A stretch of DNA of 64,000 bases, taken from contig CANLMQ010000001.1 in the NCBI GenBank assembly GCA_947492175.1, positions 298,238-362,237 on the forward strand, written 5' to 3'. A model generated the notes under the pieces. The model saw only the letters and a list, made by a program, of their open reading frames with translations, made no database searches and was not told where the DNA came from. The translations under genes and the position numbers were made by a program. The stretch's first letter is position 1; every line of letters begins with the position of its first letter. Origin of the DNA: an uncultured Draconibacterium sp. GTDB taxonomy: Bacteria; Bacteroidota; Bacteroidia; Bacteroidales; Prolixibacteraceae. Shown one piece after another: positions 42,960 through 52,826 of the stretch.

Positions 42960-44117
42960 TTATTTTAAAATTTCTCTCTGACGTTTCAGAGCCTCAAGGT
43001 AATAGTAATCTGCATAGTCCAACGGAACGTCTACTTCTGTTCCGCCAGGCATATTACCAACACTGTGCATCAATAAAAATCCACCATTTGTACCGTATTG
43101 GGCTCTATATGCATCTGAATTCAACGATTCAATAATTTTATTCGCAGTTTTAAGGTATACATCCTTCTTTTCTCCGCCAAAACCGGCCATTTCAAACAAT
43201 GCTGATGCAGTTATTGCAGCCGCAGAAACATCACGTAGTGTTTTGGCTCCGGCAGGATCGTTATAATCCCAATAACTCACCTTGTCTTCCGGTAGATGTG
43301 GAAGAATGAAATCAGCAATTTTTTCAGCTGTTTCCAAATATTTTACATCACCAGTTTCGCGGTACATTACACTATAACCGTATAATCCCCAGGCTTGTCC
43401 CCGGCCCCATGCAGAATCGTCGTTTAATCCCTGATGTGTTTGTTTTATCTCTACACCATAACTTGTAGTATCGTAACTTACAACATGCCACGAACTCATG
43501 TCTTCTCTAAAATGATTTTTCATGGTCACATCTGCATGACTAACTGCAATTTCTTTATATTTAGGATTGCCACTAACTTCAGATGCCCAGATCAACATCT
43601 CCAGATTCATCATATTGTCGATGATCACCGGAAACTGCCAACTACCAAAATCCCAGGAACGAATACAACCAATGCTTTCATCAAAGCGTCCGGCTAATGT
43701 CTCTGATGCCTGAAGAATCACTTCTTTGTATTTCGCTTCTCCTGTCAGGCGGTAAGCGTTTCCATAACTACAAAAAACCATGAATCCAAGGTCATGTGTG
43801 TGAGTTAGATACTGAACTCCATCTAGTTTTAAAGTATTCTCAGCAGCAATTTTTTTCCATTTATCACTACCCGTCAGTTCATACATGTACCACATGGTTC
43901 CCGGAGGAAACCCGCAAGTCCAGTCCTTGTTCGAAACCATGTTATAAGTTCCATCTTCAAATGTACGTGCCACCTTAAGTGAATCTTTCGTATGGTCGGT
44001 AAAATACGTTAGCTGAGCTTCCAACTCTTTAATCAGTTGAGCATTTTTTTTGTTTGATACCTGATTACAGGAAATAACAAAAACAAATAGAATCCCTAAA
44101 AGAATAAATCTTCTCAT
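42960..44117 (-). CDS. Unsaturated glucuronyl hydrolase, GH88
   Basis: Removes 4,5-unsaturated uronic acid from lyase-generated oligosaccharides. It is a 385-residue lipoprotein (Cys17) with an alpha6/alpha6 barrel. The catalytic Asp pair is visible: Asp109 in THTHDLGFMVF and Asp167 in VIIDNMMNLEML. First gene of the operon, it feeds kduI and kduD. No lyase is in the window, so the starting polymer (alginate-free uronates, glycosaminoglycan, pectin or ulvan) cannot be named. Confidence 0.9.
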   Translation of the reverse strand: MRRFILLGILFVFVISCNQVSNKKNAQLIKELEAQLTYFTDHTKDSLKVARTFEDGTYNMVSNKDWTCGFPPGTMWYMYELTGSDKWKKIAAENTLKLDGVQYLTHTHDLGFMVFCSYGNAYRLTGEAKYKEVILQASETLAGRFDESIGCIRSWDFGSWQFPVIIDNMMNLEMLIWASEVSGNPKYKEIAVSHADVTMKNHFREDMSSWHVVSYDTTSYGVEIKQTHQGLNDDSAWGRGQAWGLYGYSVMYRETGDVKYLETAEKIADFILPHLPEDKVSYWDYNDPAGAKTLRDVSAAAITASALFEMAGFGGEKKDVYLKTANKIIESLNSDAYRAQYGTNGGFLLMHSVGNMPGGTEVDVPLDYADYYYLEALKRQREILK

Positions 44118-44170
44118 TATAATAAATTTAGTTATTTAGTATCCACAAAAATAATAAGAAATTCGGATAT

Positions 44171-44184
44171 TGCAATCGATTGCA
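44171..44184. promoter_or_regulatory. LacI-type operator, perfect palindrome
   Basis: TGCAATCGATTGCA is a perfect 14-bp palindrome with the central CG typical of LacI-family operators. It sits in the 110-bp divergent spacer between the GH88 operon and the LacI regulator gene, 44 bp before the latter's start, in a position to repress both. Confidence 0.7.
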
Positions 44185-44227
44185 TGAATTAAAAAATATT
44201 CTTAACTTTACCATCAAATTACAGATA

Positions 44228-45247
44228 ATGACACAAAAGCCGGAGATCACAATTCATGATATTGCCAAAGCACTTAATCTTTCTGCATCAACTGTTTCGC
44301 GCGCTTTAAATGACAATCCGCTAATAAGCAAAGCCACTCGTACTAAAATAAAACAAACCGCAAAAAAGATGGGATACCGTCCCAATGTTATGGCAGCGAA
44401 TTTTCGTACAAAACGAACAAATACAATTGGTGTAATTGTGCCTCTTATCAATCGTCATTTCTTTTCTTCAGTTATCAGTGGCATTGAAGACATCGCCTAT
44501 CAGCAAGGTTTTGCAGTTACAATATCTCAATCGAATGACAACTTTGAAAAAGAGAGTAAAATTGCTCATACACTGTTTGCCAACCGGGTTGACGGTTTAA
44601 TTCTTTCAATTGCTATGGAAACCCAAAGTTACAACCACTTAAAGTTATTTACTGAACGGAATATTCCTCTTGTATTTTTTGATAGAATTGTAGACGAAAT
44701 TGCTGCGCATAAGATTGTAGTTGATGACTTTGGTGCAGCTTACGAGGCAACCCGGCACCTTATTAGCAGCGGAAAGAAAAGAATTGCACACATTGGTGGG
44801 CCATTGAATTTAAAAATTTATCAAAACCGCCAGGAAGGTTACCGCAAGGCAATTCTTGAAAGCGGACTTGAACTGAAAGACTCTTTTATAGAAAACAACA
44901 GCCTGACAAGGGCCGATGGAACCAAAGCCACAAAAAAATTGCTTGAAAACGAAACCATGCCCGACGCCATTTTTTGTGCTAACGATACCACTGCGCTCAG
45001 CTGTATTATCTACCTGCAAAGTATTGGTATAAAAGTTCCTGATGACATTTCGATAATTGGCTTCAGTAACGAGCCATTCTCCGAACTTGTTACTCCGTCA
45101 ATCAGTACCATCAAACAACCTGGTTTCGAAATTGGTAAAAAAGCAGCTGAACTAATTATTGCACAAATCAATCAAAAAGAAAAATCGACAAACTACGAAA
45201 CCATAACAATGCCCACTGAACTGATTATCAGAAATTCGTCTGATTAA
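44228..45247 (+). CDS. LacI-family transcriptional regulator of the uronate operon
   Basis: A 339-residue regulator with an N-terminal LacI helix-turn-helix (ITIHDIAKALNLSASTVSRAL, hinge GYRPNVMAANFR) and a periplasmic-binding-protein-like effector domain. The ATG at 44228 places the HTH at residues 6-26 as usual; the longer frame from 44180 runs through the operator and was rejected. Divergent from GH88-kduI-kduD-DUF4861, it likely responds to a uronate intermediate. Confidence 0.92.
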   Translation: MTQKPEITIHDIAKALNLSASTVSRALNDNPLISKATRTKIKQTAKKMGYRPNVMAANFRTKRTNTIGVIVPLINRHFFSSVISGIEDIAYQQGFAVTISQSNDNFEKESKIAHTLFANRVDGLILSIAMETQSYNHLKLFTERNIPLVFFDRIVDEIAAHKIVVDDFGAAYEATRHLISSGKKRIAHIGGPLNLKIYQNRQEGYRKAILESGLELKDSFIENNSLTRADGTKATKKLLENETMPDAIFCANDTTALSCIIYLQSIGIKVPDDISIIGFSNEPFSELVTPSISTIKQPGFEIGKKAAELIIAQINQKEKSTNYETITMPTELIIRNSSD

Positions 45248-45564
45248 AAGATCAGGATCGGCAGAAAACGATGTATACAGTTATAATTATCCCAAAAATT
45301 AAATTCTGATTTCGAGCGCCTGCACCTTAGTCCCTGAAGTCTGCGTAGAGGTCGGGGCTCAAAATTACGCATCCCAAGCTAAAATCGTATTACCTCATTC
45401 TTGTTACTTTCTTAATGCTATACCTAACCGTAACATAATTTGTAAATAAGTATTTCTCCCGTTCTGCATCCGTCTAGTTTGATCCTGACTCATTAGAACA
45501 TTTTATATTTTTGAATTAATATGTTTACATTTCTGTTAATTAGACATATATTTATGCCTAAAAG
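45248..45564 (+). other. Spacer before ECF sigma gene, with a -7 box
   Basis: No ORF of note. TATTTTTG (45506-45513) matches TAnnTTTG and lies 51 bp before the sigma factor start; a TTTG at 45478-45481 is a few bases farther than the usual -33 distance. A 17-nt string at 45476-45492 resembles the start of 16S rRNA but the match does not continue. Confidence 0.4.
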
Positions 45565-46152
45565 TTGGAATTTGAAAATAAAATATGGCACGATTTTAAA
45601 AAGGGCGAGAGTTACGCCCTGTCTCATATTTATTATCAAAATATTCAGTCGCTTTTTCGTTTGGGAAAAAAGTTTACACAAAGCGATGAACTAATAAAAG
45701 ATACAATCCAGGACTTATTTTTTGACCTGATAAGAACAAGACAAAATCTTGGTTCTACCGATAATGTAAAATTGTATTTACACACATCATTTAGAAGAAA
45801 GTTGTTCCGAAATATAAAAAAGAGGGGAATTGTTTCAAACGAATACAATGAAACCGAACCTGATGCGAACATTATCTATTCTGCAGAACGCGAAATAATT
45901 AACAAAGAAGAACTAACCGAACGCGACAAATCGATAAAAAAAGCACTTGACGAACTCACACCTAAACAACGCGAGATTTTATACTATAAATATACATGTG
46001 GTTTTAATTATGAACAGATTTGCGAAATCATGTCGTTAAAATACGATTCTGCGCGCAAACAGGCTTACCGGGCACTAAAATCGCTAAAACGTTGCCTCGA
46101 CAATTCAAACATCATTGTTTTCTTCCTTGGCCATTTATTAAAAAGAAGCTAA
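45565..46152 (+). CDS. ECF-type RNA polymerase sigma factor
   Basis: A 195-residue sigma-70 family protein with region 2 (about 10-75: SDELIKDTIQDLFFDLIRTR) and region 4 (about 120-175: LTPKQREILYYKYTCGFNYEQICEIMSLKYDSARKQAYRALKSL). The start is TTG (45565); the nearest ATG (45554) is in another frame. The FecR-like anti-sigma gene follows after 208 bp and a SusC with an STN domain after that, so it should drive expression of the SusCD locus upon ligand binding. Confidence 0.88.
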   Translation: MEFENKIWHDFKKGESYALSHIYYQNIQSLFRLGKKFTQSDELIKDTIQDLFFDLIRTRQNLGSTDNVKLYLHTSFRRKLFRNIKKRGIVSNEYNETEPDANIIYSAEREIINKEELTERDKSIKKALDELTPKQREILYYKYTCGFNYEQICEIMSLKYDSARKQAYRALKSLKRCLDNSNIIVFFLGHLLKRS

Positions 46153-46360
46153 ACATACCGGTTTTACAACTATCAAATGATCCTGACATTTATTTGTAGG
46201 CTGTAAAATTCAACTTTCTATCTATAAAATGTCCACAAAGCAAATTAGCATGTCTTTTTATAAAAAAGGACTCATGCATAATTAAACAAATTACAAGTCT
46301 TTTAAATGACGTACGAGCGAATAAAACAGAAACTTTTCAATTTCTCAGAAAAGAACTTCA

Positions 46361-47593
46361 ATGAACGAAAAATATTTAAAATACAGTTACAAAGAACTTG
46401 TTGAAGACAAAGACTTTATCGACTGGGTGCTGCACGGAAGAAACTACAAAGCGTGGTTAAAATTTATTGAAAGCAACCCGAATTTCAACAATAACATTAA
46501 TAAAGCCAGGGAGCTTATACTGTTACTTACTGACACCTATGAAGAGCTAAATGACGAATCGGTTTTAGCCCTATGGAAAAACATCGATCGTTTTGAACAC
46601 CTGCATCGAAAAAGAGTTAAAAGATTAATTTTCAGAAGACGTTTTGCCTGGGCGGCTTCAATACTGCTAATTATGTCGCTTGGAACACTGGCACTTTTAA
46701 ATTACAGGCAGGCATATAAATCTGAATTTGCATTTAACGATTCGGTTTCTGCAACAAACGAAGCAAAAATTCTACTTTCCGACGGCGAAGAAATTGCACT
46801 GTCAAACAACTATTCAACTATCTCTTTAAATTCAAATAACGAACTGGTTATCGACAATGACAGTGTTATCAACCTTGCTTTGTCTGAAAACCAATTGGAT
46901 GAAGAGATAAAAATGAACCAGGTAATTATACCCTACGGAAAAAAGTCGGAACTAATGCTGGCCGACGGAACAAAAGTATGGCTAAATGCAGGAAGCCGCT
47001 TTGCTTTTCCGTCAAAATTCACAAAACAAAACAGGGAAGTAATACTTGAAGGAGAAGCTTATTTTGAAGTTTCCCACCATAAAAACAAACCTTTCATTGT
47101 TAAAGCTGGTGTTATCGATATCGAAGTTTTAGGTACACATTTCGATGTTTTAGCCTACCCTGCCGATAATTCAATTGAAACAATTCTCATGAGAGGAAGC
47201 GTTTCGGTAAGCAGTCCGAAAGAGTTTGGTTTTGGGAAAAAACAGATATTATTAAAACCTTACCAAAAAGCCAGTTTCAAAAAAGCAGACAACACCCTTG
47301 AATTACTGGATGAGCCCGATGCAATTATGTACTCAGCATGGACTGAAGGTTGGCTGGAGTTTTCGAAAGAAAGCCTTACATCAGTATTCCAGAAACTTGT
47401 TCGTTTCTATAATGTAGAAATAATTGTTCCTGACGACTTTCCGTCATCAGAATTAATATCGGGAAAACTTGATTTAAAAGAATCGTTGGCCGATGTAATT
47501 ACTGCCCTCGAAGACGTAGCCGATATCAATTGCAGAATCAACGAAAATAAGATATACATCAATAAAAAATTAAAAAAACTGCCAATGAGATAA
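46361..47593 (+). CDS. FecR-family anti-sigma/transducer
   Basis: An inner-membrane protein of 410 residues: cytosolic N-terminal part, one TM helix near residues 90-108 (FAWAASILLIMSLGTLALLNY), periplasmic FecR domain with VIIPYGKKSELMLADGTKVWLNAGSR, and a C-terminal DUF4974-type domain (FQKLVRFYNVEIIV). It relays binding at the STN domain of the SusC partner to the ECF sigma factor. Confidence 0.92.
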   Translation: MNEKYLKYSYKELVEDKDFIDWVLHGRNYKAWLKFIESNPNFNNNINKARELILLLTDTYEELNDESVLALWKNIDRFEHLHRKRVKRLIFRRRFAWAASILLIMSLGTLALLNYRQAYKSEFAFNDSVSATNEAKILLSDGEEIALSNNYSTISLNSNNELVIDNDSVINLALSENQLDEEIKMNQVIIPYGKKSELMLADGTKVWLNAGSRFAFPSKFTKQNREVILEGEAYFEVSHHKNKPFIVKAGVIDIEVLGTHFDVLAYPADNSIETILMRGSVSVSSPKEFGFGKKQILLKPYQKASFKKADNTLELLDEPDAIMYSAWTEGWLEFSKESLTSVFQKLVRFYNVEIIVPDDFPSSELISGKLDLKESLADVITALEDVADINCRINENKIYINKKLKKLPMR

Positions 47594-47600
47594 AAAAATA

Positions 47601-47630
47601 AAGCCAGTGGGCCTGCCCGCCCCCTGGCTT
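47601..47630 (+). terminator. GC-rich hairpin between FecR and SusC genes
   Basis: AAGCCAG and CTGGCTT pair, then GGGC pairs with GCCC after a single mismatch. The region is strikingly GC-rich in an AT-rich gap. It has no T run, so partial termination or mRNA processing that sets different levels of FecR and SusC is as likely as full termination. Confidence 0.45.
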
Positions 47631-47675
47631 CTAATGTAAATTAAATAAAGTATTTAATCTAAACATGTCAAAATT

Positions 47676-50600
47676 ATGAAAAAAATGCGAACGATGCCGT
47701 TCTTCCGCAATGGAAGTATGGCAAAAATTCTATTGAAAATGAAACTACTAACTGTGTTTATGCTTTCTGTGTTTGCAGTTTCGGCTGCAACAAGTTACTC
47801 GCAACAAACCAAGTTCGACTTAAAACTCTCCGATGTTACGGTTAAGCAGGTATTTATGGAGATAGAAGAACAAAGCGAATTTATTTTGCTTTATAACGAA
47901 AACTCGGTTGATGTAAACCGCAAAGTAAATGTTAAGGTAAAAAACGAAACTGTTGAATCTGTTTTGGATCAGGTTTTTAAAAACACAAAAAATACCTTTA
48001 AGATTTACGACAGGCAAATTGTAATTCTTAAAGACAAGGATGCAGAAGTTCCTTCAATACTAAAAAACAAAGAAACCCAACAACAACAGGAAAAAAAAGA
48101 AATATCCGGTACTGTAATCGATAGAAACGGCCAACCACTCCCCGGTGTTTCGGTGGTTTTAAAAGGAACTACTTTAGGAATGACCACCAATACAGATGGA
48201 AATTACCGGTTAATGGTTCCGGTTGATGCCCAAACCCTGATATTTTCATTTATCGGGATGAAAACCAAAGAAGTTGTTATAGGTAACCAGTCACTAATTT
48301 CGGTCACTCTTATTGAATCAATTACCGGAATTGAGGAAGTAGTTGTTACCGGTTACGGAACCATTGCCAAAGAAGCCTATACTGGTTCGGCAGCAGTGGT
48401 ATCATCAGAAAAAATAGCTGCACGCCCGGTTGCTTCTTTCCAGGATGTTTTGCGAGGAAACTCACCTGGGACAATTGTTTCCGGAACAGGACAACCCGGT
48501 GTTATGAATACCGTTAGGTTACGCGGGATAAGTTCGATGAATGCATCAAATGCTCCGCTTTATGTAATCGACGGAGTTATTCTTGACGTTGCCAACACAT
48601 CGGGAAACTCTGATTATGCAATTAATCCCTTAAATACTGTGAATCCTTCCGATATCGAATCGATTACAGTATTAAAGGATGCTGCTTCAGCCTCTCAATA
48701 TGGATCGCGTGGGGCGAATGGAGTTATAGTAATTACAACCAAACACGGTAAAACAAGTGATAAACCTCAGTATAGCTTCGATATGCAAGTCGGTGTTGGT
48801 AAAATATTTAAAGCCAGCAAACCCGATCTTGTAAATGCCGATGAATTTATGGAGCTCTGGCTTGAAGGTGAAATGCATTACCAGGTGCGCAGAAAAACCG
48901 GATTCGACGATTTTTTCCCGGAAATAAAAAAATTATATTCGGATAAGGAAAATTATGAAATAAGTGGCAGAAATTATACCGAATGGTACAACTATGCAAA
49001 AGGCCAATTCAACAGCCATTTCCAGATTGCCAATCCGGAAGGCGGATACTACAATCAGTTTTTTGACGATAATGGCAATCCGGGTGCAGACTACAACAAG
49101 CTGGCAAATACGAACTGGTTTGATGAAGTAACCAGGACTGCCCCCTTCCAGAAATTCAATATTTCGGCACAAGGCGGTAGCAATTCAATGAATTATTATA
49201 CCTCGCTTGAATATTTTAACCAGGAAGGAATTCTGATTGGCAGTGAACTAAAGCGTTATTCAGTTCGCACAAACCTTAGCTCTACACCAGATAATACACT
49301 TATTCATTGGGGTATTAACAGCATTGTTACGTATTCAAAACAAGCAGGACCCCGTTCTGATGCATATGGATATGCAATGCCACAATATACAGCCCTCGCT
49401 GTCGCCCCGGTTGCTCCTGTTTATCTCGAAGATGGTTCGTATAACCTGAATTTACCCAAAGGAGTAAACAACAACCAAAATCCGGTTGCGGTAAATGAAA
49501 CAAACGAATATTTACGTCCACAAACAAAAATATTAACCTCGGGTTGGGCGCAATTAAACTTTACCGACTGGCTTTATCTGAACAGCCGGGCCAGTATAGA
49601 CTATACACATGCCAGACGCAGAAACTGGTACAACAAAGATTTTGGCGATGGAAAATCGGACAATGGATCGTTGTACGAACGCGATGCCAGACGCAGAAAA
49701 ATAAGTAACACCAACCTTTTACACTTTAACAAGCTTTTAGACGGCATCCACCGCGTAAGCGGTTATGTTGGCACCGAAATGGAAGACCTGGACTATAAAT
49801 ACACAACAGCAACGGGTATTAATTTCCCGACTAACAAAACGCCTTATCTGAGTGCTGCAGCGACACCAGAATCTGTAAGCGGATCAGGTTCAACCTATGG
49901 TATGTTCTCGGTACTTTCGGCAGCCAATTACTCGTACAATAACAAATACTACCTGTCAGCAACCTATCGTAACGACAAATCATCAAGGTTTGCAAAGGAC
50001 AACCGGGCAGGTAATTTCTGGTCGGTATCCGGTGCCTGGAGAATTTCGGATGAGGCATTCATAAATAGTCTGGATTTTATCGAGAGCCTTAAAATCAAAT
50101 CAAGTTATGGTACCAATGGAACATTACCTTCCGAATATTATGCCTGGCAATCGCTCTACTCGTTTGGTTACGATTATATGGAACAACCGGGAGGAGTACC
50201 TCCGAGTGTAGCAAACACAGGTTTAACCTGGGAGAAAAACGAAATTTTTAATATTGGCTTCGATGCAAGACTGTTTAACCGCTTAACCATTGGACTAGAA
50301 TATTATAACCGTACAACAAAAGACCTCTTACAGGATTTACCCGTTTCTTCCACTTCCGGTTATACCTCGGTACTTATCAATTCAGATGCAAGCTTAAAGA
50401 ACCGCGGTGTAGAACTCGATATCAATTGGAATGTGCTGCATAATTCAAATATCGCCTGGGATGTTAATTTTAACATGGCTACTCTTAAAAACGAATTTTC
50501 AGGACTTGAAAATGATATTATTACCAGTACACAGATAAGACGCAATGGCGAAAATTACTACACATGGTATATGCCCGAATGGGCAGGAACCGATCCTGAA

Positions 50601-51191
50601 ACCGGAGAACAGCGCTGGTATGACTTTGATGAAAGCGGCAATAAAATAATTGTAAAAGACTTTGCTGAAGCCGACAAACAAGTGCTTGGAGCTGCCTTGC
50701 CATCAGTAACCGGCGGATTATCGAATGTGTTTACCTGGAAAGATCTGGAATTTAGTTTCTTATTCACTTACGGGCTAGGACACGAAGTTATGGACTACAC
50801 CGGACGTACAGCGACCAAAAATGATGGTTACCGCGACTACCGGGGAATTGAACGCGACCAGCTTGACCGTTGGACACCCGATAACATGAATGGCAAAAAT
50901 CCAATCCGTGTAAATTCAAGTAGTACATGGGACCGTTATCGCTCTTCCAGGTATTTATACAGTGGCGATTATTTAAAACTTAAAAATATTAAGTTACAAT
51001 ATACAATTCCGCAATCGCTGATCAGCCGTTTTAAAATAAGCAGTGCAAGTATTTTTGCACAGGCAGAGAATCTGTTTGTTCTGACAGAACTTGATGGTTT
51101 TGATCCTGAAATTTCGTTAAGTGGTTTTAGGGATGCCGACCAATATCCAACTGCAACAACCTATACTGCCGGCTTAAAAATTAACTTTTAA
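47676..51191 (+). CDS. SusC/RagA-family TonB-dependent transporter with STN signalling domain
   Basis: An outer-membrane oligosaccharide importer of 1171 residues. After the signal peptide (cleavage near ATSYSQ) come an STN domain (about 50-125), a carboxypeptidase-regulatory-like domain (about 145-215, ISGTVIDRNGQPLPGVSVVLKGT), a TonB plug (VVVTGYGT then SIEKDAASASQYGSRGANGVI-like segment DIESITVLKDAASASQ) and a barrel ending LKINF. The STN domain fits signalling to the FecR gene just upstream. It pairs with the SusD lipoprotein 11 bp downstream. Confidence 0.96.
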   Translation: MKKMRTMPFFRNGSMAKILLKMKLLTVFMLSVFAVSAATSYSQQTKFDLKLSDVTVKQVFMEIEEQSEFILLYNENSVDVNRKVNVKVKNETVESVLDQVFKNTKNTFKIYDRQIVILKDKDAEVPSILKNKETQQQQEKKEISGTVIDRNGQPLPGVSVVLKGTTLGMTTNTDGNYRLMVPVDAQTLIFSFIGMKTKEVVIGNQSLISVTLIESITGIEEVVVTGYGTIAKEAYTGSAAVVSSEKIAARPVASFQDVLRGNSPGTIVSGTGQPGVMNTVRLRGISSMNASNAPLYVIDGVILDVANTSGNSDYAINPLNTVNPSDIESITVLKDAASASQYGSRGANGVIVITTKHGKTSDKPQYSFDMQVGVGKIFKASKPDLVNADEFMELWLEGEMHYQVRRKTGFDDFFPEIKKLYSDKENYEISGRNYTEWYNYAKGQFNSHFQIANPEGGYYNQFFDDNGNPGADYNKLANTNWFDEVTRTAPFQKFNISAQGGSNSMNYYTSLEYFNQEGILIGSELKRYSVRTNLSSTPDNTLIHWGINSIVTYSKQAGPRSDAYGYAMPQYTALAVAPVAPVYLEDGSYNLNLPKGVNNNQNPVAVNETNEYLRPQTKILTSGWAQLNFTDWLYLNSRASIDYTHARRRNWYNKDFGDGKSDNGSLYERDARRRKISNTNLLHFNKLLDGIHRVSGYVGTEMEDLDYKYTTATGINFPTNKTPYLSAAATPESVSGSGSTYGMFSVLSAANYSYNNKYYLSATYRNDKSSRFAKDNRAGNFWSVSGAWRISDEAFINSLDFIESLKIKSSYGTNGTLPSEYYAWQSLYSFGYDYMEQPGGVPPSVANTGLTWEKNEIFNIGFDARLFNRLTIGLEYYNRTTKDLLQDLPVSSTSGYTSVLINSDASLKNRGVELDINWNVLHNSNIAWDVNFNMATLKNEFSGLENDIITSTQIRRNGENYYTWYMPEWAGTDPETGEQRWYDFDESGNKIIVKDFAEADKQVLGAALPSVTGGLSNVFTWKDLEFSFLFTYGLGHEVMDYTGRTATKNDGYRDYRGIERDQLDRWTPDNMNGKNPIRVNSSSTWDRYRSSRYLYSGDYLKLKNIKLQYTIPQSLISRFKISSASIFAQAENLFVLTELDGFDPEISLSGFRDADQYPTATTYTAGLKINF

Positions 51192-51202
51192 AATCCTGAA
51201 CG

Positions 51203-52708
51203 ATGAAAAACAAAATAATATTATTTACAATACTTCTTGCCTTGCTTACGGGATGTGACGATATACTTGATAAAACGCCCTACACTTCAGTACCCGACTT
51301 CGAAATGTTTTCGGATATAGAAGGAGCCCAGGGAGCTTTAAACGGAATTTATAATTCAATGACCAGTTACGACTATTACGGGCGGTTAATATATGCTTAT
51401 GAAGGATGCAAAGGCCCCGACTTTTTTGTTGAAGACACCGGTAACCGCTTTCAGTTAGAAAACGGATACAGGGAAACTTCAGTCTCTGGTGGTTATGCCT
51501 CTGCTGCCTGGGACCAGATTTACAGCACTATTTTTCTGTGCAATAACCTGCTCGCCAATGTTACATTAATTGAAGGCAACCAGGACGAGGCTATGCGGAT
51601 AAAAGGAGAAACACTGGCAATACGAGGACTGGCTTATTTTGATTTGTTGCGTTTGTTTGCCTACCCTCCAATATATTCGTGTCCCGGTGGTGCTCAATAC
51701 AACGATAAATACAAAATGGGTGTCCCGCTTATTTTGTCGCAGGAAGAAGCAATTAATGCCTTAACTGAACCTCCTGTACGCACCGATGCTGAAACATGCT
51801 ACGACCAGGTAGTAACCGATTTTAAAGATGCTGCCACTAACCTTGCAAACAGTTCGGCAGCCGATGGCAGGGTTTCGCTACAGGCCGTAAATGCCCTTTT
51901 AGCTCGCGTATATCTTTACCTCGGTAACTGGAGTGGTGTAATAACTGCAGCAGAAGCTGCCACAAGTGGGGGAAGCATGCTGGATTACGACGATTACAAG
52001 ACCAATTATTTTAAGGCATATAACAGCGAAAATATATGGGAACTTGATTACTCTCTGGCCGACAACCTTGGGTCCAATTCGCTAAATCACCTTACCAGGA
52101 ATCCTACCATTGATATCCCGGGAGATCCCAATGATGGTAAAATTGCCGACGATGCCATAGGTTATGCAGGTTATGGTGCTAACGTATATATAAGAGAAGT
52201 TTTACGTGCGATTCCTGAAGATGTGCGTACTTACTTAATTTGCGATAATGAACTTGGCCCGGAAACCGGAATACGTAAATATATTGGAGACGGCGGACAT
52301 TCAATTCACAATATAACGATAGTCAGGTTACCCGAGGTTTATCTAACTCTGGCCGAAGCGTATGCCGAACAAGGTTCGGACTTAACAAAGGCTGCCGATT
52401 ACCTGAATATGGTTTATGAAAAGAGGACAAACATTACATACACGGGAACAACAAAAGAACAGATCATTCAGGATGTTTTGCTGGAACGCCGCAAAGAACT
52501 GGTATTGGAAGGACATACCTATTGGGATCATTTTCGCAGGGCAATACCATTCGATCGCGAAGCTGAAGGAAATGTGGGCAGCGAAGTGGCACACATCGAC
52601 TTTACTTTACCACAAGTAGTTTACCCGATTCCTCAGAACGAAATGGAATCAAATCCAAATATCAGGGGACAACAAAATCCGGGGTATGCTGCTTACAGTG
52701 CAAATTAA
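51203..52708 (+). CDS. SusD/RagB-family glycan-binding lipoprotein
   Basis: A 501-residue surface lipoprotein (LTGC, Cys18) with the SusD N-terminal domain (PDFEMFSDIEGAQGALNGIYNSM), a TPR region (AVNALLARVYLYLGNW) and a C-terminal RagB domain (RLPEVYLTLAEAYAEQG, then LLERRKELVLEGHTYWDHFR). It caps the SusC barrel and binds the imported glycan. Confidence 0.96.
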   Translation: MKNKIILFTILLALLTGCDDILDKTPYTSVPDFEMFSDIEGAQGALNGIYNSMTSYDYYGRLIYAYEGCKGPDFFVEDTGNRFQLENGYRETSVSGGYASAAWDQIYSTIFLCNNLLANVTLIEGNQDEAMRIKGETLAIRGLAYFDLLRLFAYPPIYSCPGGAQYNDKYKMGVPLILSQEEAINALTEPPVRTDAETCYDQVVTDFKDAATNLANSSAADGRVSLQAVNALLARVYLYLGNWSGVITAAEAATSGGSMLDYDDYKTNYFKAYNSENIWELDYSLADNLGSNSLNHLTRNPTIDIPGDPNDGKIADDAIGYAGYGANVYIREVLRAIPEDVRTYLICDNELGPETGIRKYIGDGGHSIHNITIVRLPEVYLTLAEAYAEQGSDLTKAADYLNMVYEKRTNITYTGTTKEQIIQDVLLERRKELVLEGHTYWDHFRRAIPFDREAEGNVGSEVAHIDFTLPQVVYPIPQNEMESNPNIRGQQNPGYAAYSAN

Positions 52709-52749
52709 TTAAGCGAATTTCGCTAAAACTCATTTTCGAATGAATAAAC

Positions 52750-52784
52750 AAATGGGTAGATTCTGAAAATGGATTTACCCATTT
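52750..52784. terminator. Terminator after susD
   Basis: AAATGGGTA and TACCCATTT form a perfect 9-bp stem around a 17-nt loop, followed by ATTTAT. It lies between convergent susD and sialidase genes. Confidence 0.65.
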
Positions 52785-52826
52785 ATTTATATCAACACAA
52801 CTCCGAATAACCTAAAAGTCTAGTCA

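Noticed and set aside
45476..45492. A 17-nt string nearly identical to the conserved start of 16S rRNA (AGTTTGATCCTGACTCA)
   Set aside because: The match stops at once on both sides and no other rRNA signature follows, so it is taken as chance. Its TTTG may be part of a promoter.
45554..45693. ATG-started short frame overlapping the ECF sigma start
   Set aside because: It is out of frame with clear sigma homology and has no domain character; TTG at 45565 is preferred.
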